DNA of 64,000 bases from Yamagishiella unicocca (taxonomy: Eukaryota > Chlorophyta > Chlorophyceae > Chlamydomonadales > Volvocaceae), in the NCBI GenBank assembly GCA_003116995.1, contig BDSL01000030.1, forward strand, positions 310,001-374,000, read 5' to 3'. A program made the position numbers and the translations under genes. Under the pieces are notes generated by a model, which saw only the letters and a list, made by a program, of their open reading frames with translations, was not told the DNA's origin and did no database searches. Each line of letters opens with the position of its first letter. Position 1 is the first letter of the stretch. This document shows positions 22,671 to 34,700 of this stretch, in pieces.

Positions 22671-25600
22671 TCAGTGGAGCACGCTATACACCAGCTCCAC
22701 CGCCTGCTGCACGCAGTCGTTGGGCACCAGCAACCACAGCGGCGACCCCGGGCCGGGCACCGCCGCCGGGCGGTGCCCCAGCCCCGTGGACACGGCCGCC
22801 TTGCCGCCCACGCTAACGTGCACCCGCGACCCCAGCCGCGCCGGGGCCAACTGCTGCACCGCTTGCAATACCGGCTGGCTTTGTCCCTCCAGACCCCCGG
22901 CTCCCGGCTCCGTCTTGACAGTGGGGCCGCCCGTCGTGCTCTGCCGCTCCAGCACGCCGCCGCCGCCCCCCGCATCCAGCCCCTGCACTAGGTGTGGCTG
23001 GCCGGAAGGCGGGGACGGGAGACTGACCTTGATGTAGCTGCGGCCAACCGCCTGGCACACCAGGTCGATAAGTACGTGGTTGCCTCGTCGCCTGGGGTTC
23101 AAGGGTCCGAGGGAAGCAGGGGAAGGGGGCGGGCAAAGTCAGGGCCGAATGGCGAATGTCCATGGCGCTAGCTGCAAAAGCCGTTGCCAGTTGCGGGCAG
23201 TGGGCAAACATCGAAGCGGTGCGTAGGCTGTGGCGGGAGTTGGGCAGTGGGAAGAGCAGCGGCCGGGTGACGCACATAGTTACATGAACTAGGAGGGTGG
23301 TGGTGGTCACAAGGAAAAGTGGGAAAGGAAGAGTGGGTGGTGAAGGTCACGCACCGCCAGCAGGCAAAGCAAACCCAGGAGCGCGGCCGTATGCCGCTCA
23401 TTGCGCAGCTACCGAACAACCGGCCGGTGGGTCCGTGGCCCCCGCCGCCGCACCTGCACACGATGCGGTGGCAGTAGGGCGGCTGGTGCAGCGTCAGCCG
23501 GACGTCCATGTCGGGCGTCAGTCCGTGACGGGCCAGCACCGCGGGCCGCAGCGCGGAGCAGAAGCCGGCCAGCGGCCAGGCCGCCACGGCCATTGCGTCC
23601 AGCAGCTTACCCTCCTCGCCTGCCTCCGCGAACTCCTGCGAGCATCCGGAGTCGGGTTGGTCCGAGCAGTTGCTGTTGCTGCAACGAGGCGCCGATTAGG
23701 GCCGACAAAAGCGTGAACTACAACAGAGCGGACGCAAGGCCGAACCGCGACGTCATGCCCTTAACGTGGAGGGCTCGCGCGCCGTCGTCGCACTTACATC
23801 GTGCAGGTACCGTACACGCAATGCCGTACACACACCTGTGTCGACCCTTTCAATCCCCCCGAAGAAACCGTTTCATATGCCTTTCAAGGTTCATCCCGCC
23901 GCCACCTAGAAAGCCCCCGGGCCCCCCAGTCACCTCCAGCACGTGCAGGTACTCTGGAGGCAGCGAGTGGCCGCTGCTGCAGCTCACAGTGCACAGGACC
24001 ATGTCCGAGAACAGGCTGCCGAACACCTCCCCTGTGCGCGACAGCACAGGACGTGTGGTCGTCACAACTGCATCCGGCGGCAGTAGCCCGCCCTGCTGCT
24101 GTTGCTGCTGCGACCCGCACCCCCCGGACGCGCCAGACGGCGTGGGCGCGGTGAAGGGCGACGGCGCGGGCCCCGCGGCCGCCGAAGCGGAGGTGGGCGA
24201 CGCCAGCCCCGAAGACGGCACGGCGGTGCCGCCGCCGCTCGGCGATTGCGCCGGAGAGCCGGGCCCTGCCCCCGGTCCGGTGGCGGCTCCGTTGCCGTGC
24301 AGGTACCGTACATCTCGCGGGGCCCATGTGATGTGCAGCTGCAGCGGCGGCGTGGCGCTGGCGGCGACGGCCGCCGCGTCGGCGGCGGCTCCCGGCCTGG
24401 CGGGCTGCGGCGGCGCTGTCGTACAGGGGCTGACGCGTATCGTCGCCGCGCTGCAGCTATAGTCCTCGAGTGTCAGCGTGCCGACCAGTGGCCAGTGCCA
24501 GGTCAATCCAGGCGCCAGCGATGCGCCAGCTTCGCCGCCGCCAACCGCCCCTACAGCGCCGCCGACATGGCCACCGTTCGCAAGGCCCCCTTGTTGTTGC
24601 CGCTGCCAGGTGCACCAACCATTATTGCCGAATGCGTCCACACCCGGCTCCGTCTTGATGCGTTTGGCAGCATGTGGCGACCCGTATCCACCGCCGCCCA
24701 TCCCCCCAGGCGGCCCCGCCACCCCGCCTTGTCCATACCGGTGCGCGTATCCCGCGCCCAGCTGCGGCTTCACGTCCGCATGGGGCGAGTGCAGCTGCTG
24801 CTGGTTGTGCAGCTGCAGCGGCCGCGCCGTGCCTACGGCGCGGGCCTCAAACGAGTGGCCGTAAGCGGCAGGTGGCGGCGCCAACACGGCCAGCCGCTGT
24901 GCCTGAACGCCGCAGCCCGCCGCGCCGCCGCCGCGGGCGGTCATTTCCAGCCGCGCCAGCAGCGTCTGCATGCGGATGACTGCGCATACCTCCTGCACGA
25001 TCGTCAGCGCCGAGTCACCTCGTTCCAGACAGTACTGCCGCCGCAGGCAAACCACGCCCCCGTCGCCGGTAGCGCCGGCTTTTGCCGTGGCTGTAGGTGC
25101 ATCCAGAACAAACCCGGTCGATGCGCCAGCCCCGCCACCGCGGCCAATGCGACCGCCGCCGGCGCCAGCCCTGTCCACCGGGGCGCACGCCGGCGAGCAC
25201 AAGAACCTGCCGTACAGCCGGGCCGTCACGTGGCCAGCGAGCGGGTCGGGCCCCAGCTCGAGCTCCAGGCAGGTGGGCCCCACGCGCGCGGGCGTGAGGC
25301 CGCGGCGGCGGGCGATGGGGCAGGGCAGCGCCGTGCCCGCAACCCGCGTAACCCGCACGCGCTGGCAGGGCGGGTTGCACCGCTCCTCGAACGTCGCCCC
25401 GACGGCCTGCAGCTGCACCAGCAGCACCTCCCACACCATCCGCCGCCGGCACCACCGCACAACGCTGCTGAGCTGTTGCTGCGCCAGCATCACCGCCACC
25501 TGCTGACCCGTGGGTCGGCCGGTGGCGCCGGCTCCGCCGACGCTCCCGCCGCTGCTGCGCTGCGGGTGTGTCCCACTGGCAGCGGTCCCCGAGGACTGAA

Positions 25601-28600
25601 CCCGTCCCTGCGAGTGCGAGTGTTGTGGCGGCGAAGATGCCGACGGCAACGACGGCATGCCACTCACCAGCCCCAACGGCGACGGCCCAGTGGCGCACCC
25701 CCCGGCGCCCGCCTCCGACCCCGGCCCCGACGGCACCGCCGAGGCCGCCGCGCCGCCGCCGACCGACGGCCGGCCCTGCAGCAACCCCATGCCCATGCCC
25801 ACCCCGCCTGTCGAGTCGCGCCGCGGCGACGCATCCGGCGAGCGACCCGTGCCGTCAAGGCCGTTGGCGGCGGCTCTTGGGCTGCTGGCGCCGCTTTGAG
25901 GGACGGAGTGCGGGTGGTTGCCGTGCGCCGCGCCGCCGCCGCCGCCGTGCCCCGCGGTACTCGCCGCCATGTAGGCCGCGACCACGTGGTCGGGCAGGCG
26001 GTAGGTGCTGGGTGGCACCGGGACGCAGGACAGCACCCTGATGGGCATGAGCTGCTTGTTGCAGCTGCACACCACGAGCACGTGCGGCGACGAGAGGGAG
26101 AGGCGGGACTGCAGGAAGAACGTGAGGCACTGCGGCACGCGTAGCGGCAGCGTGTCCGAGGACACCAGCTCCAGGGGGGGGAAGTTGGTGGGGAAGGGCA
26201 CGCACTGCAGGGCCCACGTGGCGACCTTCTCCCGGGGCCGCGCCTCAATGGCCCTGTGAAGACCCGGGGTTGCGGCGGCCAGGGGTGCCGGGCGGAGGAG
26301 GGGGCGGATCAGCTAGTCAGCGCAGGGAGGGGTTCGCGTGCAGAAGAGGGCGGTTCAGGGACATTGAACATGTCCGCCGTAGTGGTTTGCTCAAGATTTG
26401 GGTGCAGTTGGGTCAAGATTTGCAACGCGCGACCTGCGAGTGATAGTGGGGAGAGGCCAGCAAGCGCATCCCAGTAGGCACACGTGTGCGAATGCGCAAC
26501 AGCTAACAGGCGGTGCAACCCCGGGGGGCGTTCGCTTCGCGGCGGGCCTTTTGAATTCGGCGCCACAAGGCTTCGCCCTTCCGGACCGATGGGCTAATGG
26601 ACGGACAGGCGAGGGACGGACAGGCGAGGGACGGACAGGCGAGGGACGGACAGGCGAGGGACGGACAGGCGAGGGACGGACAGGCGAGGGACGGACAGGC
26701 GAGGGACGGACAGGCGAGGGACGGACAGGCGAGGGACGGACAGGCGAGGGACGGACAGGCGAGGGACGGACAGGCGAGGGACGGACAGGCGAGGGACGGA
26801 CAGGCGAGGGACGGACAGGCGAGGGACGGACAGGCGAGGGACGGACAGGCGAGGGACGGACAGGCGAGGGACGGACAGGTGCGTACTCACAGTCCGGGGC
26901 TAGCGGCGGTGAAGGCCTCCAACATGCCGTGCGGCAGGCGGCTGATGTGCAGCGCCGCCCGCCGCGCCGCCTGGATGAAGTGCGTCGCGTCGGTGCTGGT
27001 GTGGGTGCGCTGCAGCACGTGGCACAGCGCGTTGCAGGCCTCCTTCAGCGCGCGCCAGGCCGGGTAGCCGTCGGCGGAGGCGGTGTTGTAGGCCGTGAGC
27101 GCCGCCTGGTTGACGTAGTCCTCGTTCTACAAGCGTGGCCAGAGCCGGGCAGCAGGCAGGTCACCATGTCAAGGCAGCAGGCCGCCAAGGCAGCGCAGCA
27201 GCCACCGGACACGCAAGCAACTCCCTGCGCCACGCGCAATGCACCCCATCCCCTCTTCCACAAGGGGTGGCCCCATGCCGCCGCCGCCTCCTCCTCACCC
27301 CACCGGCCACCCTTGCCCCTATGTCGTGTACACGGGCTTCCTCGCCCCGCCCCCGCCCCCGCGACGGTAAACGGTTCTTTTCCCGACCCCGTCCCCACGG
27401 CTGTCTCACCGTTGCAATCGTCGCAGCGTGGTCCAGCGACCCCTCGTCCCGCTCGTCCTGCCCGGGCCGCAGCGTCAGCCGCCCGCTGAACAGGTGCTTC
27501 CCTATCTTCAGCTCCGTCGTGCCGGACACCAGGTATTCCAGCACCGGCGCGTTCAGCAGCACAAGCGCGCCCGCGGCCTCCTCCGGCGGCGCCACCCGCA
27601 CCAGCAGCCCCGAAACCTCTGGCGGCGGCGCCGTCGGTGGAGGGATGGGCTGTGGCGCAGCCGCAGCAGCCGCAGCCCTCGCCGCCACCGTGGCCCCGGC
27701 GGGCGTCGAATCCACGTCCATGGGGACTGCCGACGAGCCGGCGGCGCCGCCGCCGCCGTCGCGGTCATTGGCGGAGCTCATTGCCAGGCCGCCCGCGGCG
27801 TTGGCTGTTGGGCCCCCGTCGCGCGGCTCCTGTTGCTGGGGTTGCTGCTGCGGGTCCTCCTCCTCGGTGCCCGGCTGATGCAGCACGTGCCCGTCCCGGC
27901 ACCACAGCTGCCTCGCGAGGGTGGTGAGGCGCATGGTGGGGGCGCGCTTGCCCATGGCCTCCACGAGGTTGGCTTTGAGCTCCTGCCGGATCTGCGGCTC
28001 GGGACGGGCGTGGACAGGTGGTGGGAGGTGGAAGGGGGCTTTGCTGACGAGGACGGACCCAGCAGACACCGACGGGACGGGAGTGGGATACCCTCCTGTC
28101 GTCGACATAACTGCGCGTTGCCCCATTACGCCCCTAACTCGCCTGTTGTCTCCAACACTCAGCGACACAGCCCACCATTCAGGCGGGCGCATAGGCACGC
28201 GTCGTCACGGATTTTGCACCGTGGGCCGCGCATTTGTGTTCCGACTCACAGCCCCAATAACCCTCCCATGCCTTCGTTCCCAAGCCTCTCCAAGCCCCCA
28301 GTCCAATGAAACCCTCGGTCTCCCCCTCTCAGTTCCGCGCGCCAACCATAGCCAGCCTGGAATGGCCAGCATCCGCACGCCCATGCCCCGCACCACCGAA
28401 GCCCATGCCCTCGTGGCGTACGGCAGCTGCCGCCGCCCCCTCCCCCACAAACACCTGCAGCAGTTGGAACTGCGCGCTCATATTGGCTGCCCGCATGAGG
28501 ACCTCCTCCACGTTGACCCGGAACGTGTCCAGCCGCAGCTTGGACACCGACACCGGCTTATGCAGGCTGCTGGGTGAGTGCAACACCTCCACGCAGCCGC

Positions 28601-31416
28601 CCTCGCCCATGCCCAGCTCCAGGTAGGGCGGCCCCGGCTTCATGGCGCGAAATTCCTCGCCGGGCCCAGCCAGGGGCAGCGCGCGCTGGCTCAGCAGCGG
28701 CGGCGCCCCGGTCCAGTACTCGATTCGTACGCCGGGGTGCAGCAGCTGCGACGTCTTGACGGCGATGTGGCCGTGCCAGCGGGAGCCTGGCGCCGCGAGG
28801 GCGCGGGCCGCCGCCGCCAGCTCGTCCGCCAGCAGGCGACCCGCCACATCGGTGAGAATGGCGTGCATAACCGCCAGCGGCGCGCCCACCTCGTCGTCCT
28901 CCGCTCGCCGTACAGCCGCTGCCAGGGAGCCTCCGGCGGCGGCGGCGGCGGCGGCAGCCGCCGCGCCGGCCTGCGGGAACCCGCTGGGCACGGGCGTGGC
29001 GGCGCTTTCGCTGAGGGTGCTGTGGGCGGGGTCATGCCCGGGCGCACCGCGGGCAGGAGGCTGCTGCTGGTTGCCCGCCGCGCCGGCTCGTTGCCGCTGC
29101 CGGTGCAGGTAAGCTGCGTTGTCTGCTGCCAGCACCATGTGGAAGTTGCAGGTGTTGAGGATCTGGCCCGGCTGGCGGGGATCGTAGAACGGCACGCCGA
29201 TCGCCAACACAAAATGGATCAGTCGCCATTTCCAGCGCTGCGACGAGGCCGCGGCGGCCACCGGGTCAGCCGCAGCCGCCGCGGCGGCGGCCGTGGCCCA
29301 GCCGTAGCCAGGGCCTCCTCCAGAGCCGCCCGCCTCCCCGCCGTCGGCCCCGCAAGGACGCCCCCCGACGTCCCCGCCAGCCGCGTCGTCGCCGTCGTCG
29401 CTGGGCAGCGGCTCCGAAGGCACCAGCGTGAGCTTTGCCTCATACAGGCCGTCGGCCCGCAGTACGGCGGTGCCGTTGCTGACGCTGACGACCTTGAGGC
29501 CGGGCGGCAAGGGGACCTGCACCCGGGTGGCAGGCGCACGTTCGCGGCACGACAAGTTAGGACGCGAGCGTATGGGCTTGTAGTGAGCTGCCGGTATATA
29601 CAACATCGCCCTAGAACAACACTCGGCCAGCCCGCACACGGGTGCAGGGTGGAGGCTGCCGCTCACCCTCCTCCCCGCCCCCTCCTCTCCGCGCCCTGCC
29701 GCCAGCTGCCCACCTGCACCAGCCTAGCTCGTATGAGCTGCGTCACGTGCGCCAGTCGGGAGCGCTGTCGCGCCAGCGACGCGGGGGGGGGCTGGAAGAG
29801 AGGCGGGCGTTGCAGGATGATGCTCGGCAGCTCCTGGTACGTGCCTGCGGTCGGCAGGGCACGTGTTCGGTCCAGGTCAGCGAGGACAGCAAGCGCCCTC
29901 GTTCGTTGCGGCCGACCAGCTCCGGCGGGCACGCCACAGAGCTTGTTACCGTGACCCCTTACCGGCACATGCCAGTCCGCTTCTCCTCCTCATTGACCAC
30001 AACCATCCCTGCAGTCTGACGCCCTCCGGTTGGGTCCCTCAGCAGCAGCACTTTTGGACCCGTCGCTCTTCCCCCGCCTCTCCCGGTTGCCTGGCAGCTC
30101 CTGCTGCTATCGCTGCTCCAGGTGCTGGGAGAAGGACTATACGCTCATCAGACCCCATCATGGGGCTGTCTTGGTACGTACGCCAGCACGTGCGCCGCGG
30201 GGGGCCGCTCTGCGCGGCGCTATCATAGTAGTACCTCCCGCCTTCTCCCCGTGCGTGGGACCGCGTCCAACGTGCCTGCTGCCAGCTCCGCCTTCCCCGC
30301 ACCTGTGGTGAGCACCTCCAGCGCCGTGTTGACGTCGTACATGTTGAGGTACGCCCCCGCCATGATCCGCCCCGCCGCCTGCTGCCGCATCTGCTGCACA
30401 ACCTCAGTCATAGTGCGCACGTGGCTAGCAGCTATGTCCAGCACCCGGTCGTGGTCCACCAGCTCGTTGAGCACTTTCCACGGCTTCCAGTTGAGCAGCG
30501 CCAGTGCGCGCAGCAGCTGCTGGCGGGTGCCGTGGAGATGCTGCAGCAACCGATACTTGCTGCGTGGGGGGAAGAGCAGAGGGGAAGGTGGTGAGGGAGG
30601 GGGACAGGGAATGCGGAGGAAGACAGCACAGGAGAGGGAGGAATTGCTGGTCGGAGGGCCCCCGGGGACAAGAGGGGTCAGTCATACGTGCATGGAGTGC
30701 GGTGTGATAGGGGTGTGAGCGGGGAGGGGCCAGCAGGAAGGCTGGCGGGAAGCGGGCGCAGCGTGGAAGGGGAGCAGCCCTAACTCCACGGTTTGCGTCG
30801 ATGTGCCCGTTTCTCCCTACCCCACAAAATGGGTTGGACGTGGACTGCTAGTGACATATTGAACGGCGACCCCAGGTGCGCTACTATGCAGCATGCGCTT
30901 TGTTGTTTGTCTGCTGCGCAGCCCTGGTAATAGCTGGTACGCGTGTGGGTTCGCTACGAGGAAGCGACGTAAGCAGGCTTAAGCTGCACGGCCGACGGGT
31001 GGTGTACGCCGTCCATACACTACCCCTTCTCTAAAGCCACTTTGACATGTAATCCCTCTCTCTTGGATTCGGCACACAACCCAATGACGCGCTGAGCGAG
31101 GCTGAGCAGGGCGGGGCGGCACCGCAGGGGCGACCGGCACGCACGTCCGCGTGCGCACGGCACGTCCGCAATGTATGTACCGGCAGCGCTAGACGACGTG
31201 ATTATCAAATTATGTGCCTCATGTACACAGCCGAGGATGCCAGGTGCACGTGTACAGCGCTTACCGCTGGTCGGCGGACTCGCGATCGCCCTGACCAGCT
31301 GCGTCCGGCAGCGAAAGCTGGATAAAGTCGCCCAGGACATTATCAAATACGTCCGCAAGCAGCTTTTGCAGGTCCACGAGCGGCTGGGCGCCCCTCAAGG
31401 GCCCTGGAGCCTCCAT
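22671..31416 (-). CDS. MED14: Mediator backbone subunit MED14 (RGR1)
   Basis: Ten exons: 31265-31416, 30303-30559, 29714-29844, 28455-29516, 27410-27991, 26891-27126, 23934-26253, 23798-23835, 23454-23678, 22671-23091. All join in phase and give 1807 residues, close to plant MED14. MED14 is the architectural subunit linking Mediator head, middle and tail for RNA polymerase II. The N-terminus carries the family signature: PLVDLQKLLADVF, TRQQLLRALALLNW, AYLNMYDVNTALEVLTTGTY, then LPSIILQRPPLF and a PLPPGLKVVSVSNGTAVLRA strand. Exon 4 continues with RWKWRLIHFVLAIGVPF. The remainder has ordered blocks (IRQELKANLVEAMGKRAPTM, NEDYVNQAALTAYN, YPAWRALKEACNALCHVLQR) separated by Gly/Ala/Pro/Gln-rich linkers typical of algal proteins. 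Exon 8 is a 38-bp microexon with a perfect GTAAGT donor. The C-terminal third, from about residue 900, is recognised only by continuity of the gene. Confidence 0.88.
26601..26880. repeat. 15-bp minisatellite, about 18.7 copies, MED14 intron 6
   Basis: ACGGACAGGCGAGGG is repeated without visible divergence from 26601 to 26880. The unit is a multiple of three and has no stop in several frames, so it creates long false frames on both strands. It ends 11 bp before the donor of MED14 exon 6 (minus strand), so array growth would sit very close to a splice site. Confidence 0.95.
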
Positions 31417-31766
31417 TTGCAGCCCCGCAGCAAGCGTCCTTCCAGACGCGCCCGCAGATCCTTCTTGCCTCTGCCTCTAAGCAGAGGCTTCCCAGGCAAA
31501 CTCAGCTGGCCATGCCCTCAGCACCGTGTAACCTACGTATCATCAACGACGACGTCCCTTGAAGAACCGTCTACCACTCTACACGATTGAATAACCGTTT
31601 AAACGTCTGCTAGTGGCAGCACGTTTGGCCGTATGGTAATTGCCAGCATTTGGGAATGAAGCACACAGGCGCACGGCTCCCGTACCTGTCCCCCCCCCCC
31701 AGGGTCCAGGGCAAAGCCATCATACCAATTATGAAACCATTGTTGCAATAGTTGGCATAACTCAAT
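31417..31766. promoter_or_regulatory. Shared promoter region between divergent MED14 and glucosidase II alpha
   Basis: The two start codons are 350 bp apart and transcribed away from each other, so both promoters and 5' UTRs must fit here. I see no clear TATA box in either direction. Confidence 0.5.
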
Positions 31767-34700
31767 ATGGCGTCGATCGGGGGCCCTAGAGTAATGCGGG
31801 CCGCCTCGATCGTTTGCTCTCTTCTCCTGGTTCTCTGCCTTAACCAGCTCACGCACGCGTTCAAGGAGAACGAGTTTAAGAAATGTGAACAAACAAGCTT
31901 CTGCAGCAGGAACCGAAATGTGCCGCGAGGGGCCAACTTCGACATTGTCCCTGCGTCTATCAGCCTCAATACGGCCACGCTGACGGCCACGCTTCTGAAC
32001 AAGGAGTACAGCAAGCATTTACAGTTGACGATAACGTCGCATGCTGATGGCTTTCTGCGCGTTATGGTGGACGAATCTCCAAGTGTGGCGCGATACCAGG
32101 TGCCTTCCGACGTCCTGGTTTCGGGCTGGGAAACCAAGAAGCAGGGCTTTCAGGAGGAAAGCCGCACTTCATCCGCGATCACGTTGTTGACTGGTGAAAC
32201 AAAGTTGGAGCTCAACTTCCAGCCGTTTTCGCTGGCGATCACCGTAAAGGGTCTGCCAGCCCTTCAGATCAACAGCCGCAACTTGTTCAATTTCGAACAT
32301 CGGAGGCCTAAGCAGGTGCGTACTGGCTTCCAGATTTACATGGGTTTCGGTGGGCTATGTTGCGGAGGGTTGGCAGGTAGGGCAGAAGACTGACGTGGCC
32401 CTCCCATGAGAACTTGATATCGCCCTTCATAGCAACTCCGTTCTCTAAACTAACCGTTCAACGTCCTCTGGGGACATCCTCTGGGGACGACTGCAGGATA
32501 ATGATCCAGCTGGGTACTGGGAGGAGTCGTGGATGGGCCACACAGACACGAAACCCAAGGGCCCGGAGGCCATGTCTCTTGACCTGGTCTTTCCGGGCTT
32601 CCAGCATGTGTACGGTATTCCGGAGCGCGCAACTAGCCTATCGCTCAGGGCCACCAATGGTGGGTGGTGGTATGAGCGCGGGTTGTTCGGGCGGGGTGAG
32701 ACGGGGCTTGGCTGGGGCGAACGGAGCGGGGGGGGGCACTTCTCTATCGAACCCACTTGACGAAATGTTCTTATGTCTGGGAGCGTAATTATAGTTATGG
32801 CCTAATGTATGGGAGTTGAGCTATTCGGGGCAGTGACGTAATTTTCCTGGGGCGGCGTGTGGAAAGCTGCAGCCTTTATTGAAACGGATTACCGGATTGC
32901 GTTGTTTGGAGCTGTGTGCGGAAGTTGTCGTGCGACACTGGCATAGCAGCCAGGCGCCGCCGCTCGCTGCTCGTGCAGCTGCGAAGACCAATAGCACCAT
33001 ACCTGTCCCCTGGCGTGTCGACGCCCTTTCCATACTTGTGCCCCATTTCCGGCCTACGACACGAAGCTGTGTTAACGCTTACGGGCGTGTGACCGCATGC
33101 ATGGGAACCCCGGGTAATGCTCCTGGAACGCCTTATTGACCCCCCAACGGTTTCGTGAGTCCCTTGGCCACTTCATATTCCGGCCGTTCTACCTGTCGCA
33201 GCGATCATGGACATACAAATACCTTTTATCATTGGACCTACCACGTAGCTGCGCACCAGTACCAGGCTCTCATCTTATCCGGGCATGTCAATAAAGGCCG
33301 CGTGTCCACGTGCCTGATACAGGCGCAGCGCCGTATGGCGAGCCGTACCGTCTCTACAACCTGGACGTTTTCGAGTACCTCGAGGACCACCCCTTCGGCC
33401 TGTACGGCAGCATCCCCGTCATGATGGCCCACAAGAAGGGCCTCACAGTGGGCATCTTCTGGTAGGGCCGACCGCCCGGAGCAACGCCACTGCCGGGCGC
33501 GCCTGGGCTATATCTAGGTCGCGTGTGCGGAAAGGCTATGGAGGGTACCTGGAGAGTACCGGTCACGTGGGAGCGGCCCCGTCGGCAACGTGTTCCGGGG
33601 CCTCAAACTCTCTATCCGTAGCGTGCCTGGCGCCTGGGGGAGGCCAATTGTGCCTTGTGCTCCTGGCATTGCTGCATTTCGCCGGAATGGCATGCCGCAA
33701 ATCATCTAGTTGATCTGCAGCCCGTTCCACGGCTCCGTTCCACTCCCCGTACCGTCTGGGTACGGTGCTGCACCGTATTCCCCCCACATGTGTCGCCCCC
33801 CTCCCTAGTCCAATGCCCGCAAGACGCCATTCCCACGTGGTGCCCACGTGGTGCCCGCAAGGCGCCATTCCCACCTGCATGACTTGACTCCTCGCCGCCA
33901 CGCCTCTCCTCCGCCTCGCCCCAGGCTGAACGCGGCTGAGATGTTCGTGGACGTGGTCAAGGGCCGCAACGAGGTCGCCACACAGTGGGTGGCCGAGAGC
34001 GGCATCGTGGACCTGTTCGTCTTCACGGGCGGCTCCGCGCCGGCGGTGCTGTCGTCGTACGCCAAGGTGGCGGGCACCACCGCGTTGCCGCAGCTGTTCT
34101 CGCTGGGCTATCACCAGTGCCGCTGGAACTACAAGGACGAGGCGGACGTCAAGGCGGTGGATGCGGGGTTCGACTCGCACGAGATCCCGTACGACGTGCT
34201 GTGGCTGGATATCGAGCACACCAACGGCAAGCGGTGCGTGTTGGACACGTGGGGTCGCGGGGGCCGGTTTCCCCAACGGTTGGGGTCAGCGAGGAAACAC
34301 GTGGACACGACACATAAGAATGAGAAGAAGGAAGACTTGGTTGCTAGGTAGCGTGGAAATTCGTATTGGTAACACGAGGCAAAGTATCAACAAGCTAGGG
34401 TATGACGAGTGTAGAACATCTGACGGCGTTGCGGAGACCTTAAGTGCCCATACAGCCCCCTCCTCCAAAGAGTGTAGCCAACCCACCCCTTCCCTTCATG
34501 CATCTCAAAACTTCTGTTGTAAACGATTTTTTCGGACATCCACGGGTTTCCCTCGAACCCCTTCCCTTCGTACACGGGTTTTCCTTGCAACCCACCCCTT
34601 TCCTGGCTAGAAATTGTTTTTCCCCCGCCAGTCGATCTTTTTCCCTGTGACGATCCGGCGGTTTAATCTGCCACCCTCCCTTGGCCTTTTCGCTCTCAGG

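Noticed and set aside
24102..26144. 680-codon plus-strand frame, and other long frames antisense to MED14
   Set aside because: Very GC-rich exon 7 of MED14 is open on both strands. The antisense peptide is Arg/Ala/Pro repeats with no domain, and the minus strand has in-phase exons with family motifs.
26398..27489. 363-codon plus-strand frame with repeated TGEGR units
   Set aside because: Produced by the 15-bp intronic minisatellite of MED14, which has no stop codon in several frames.
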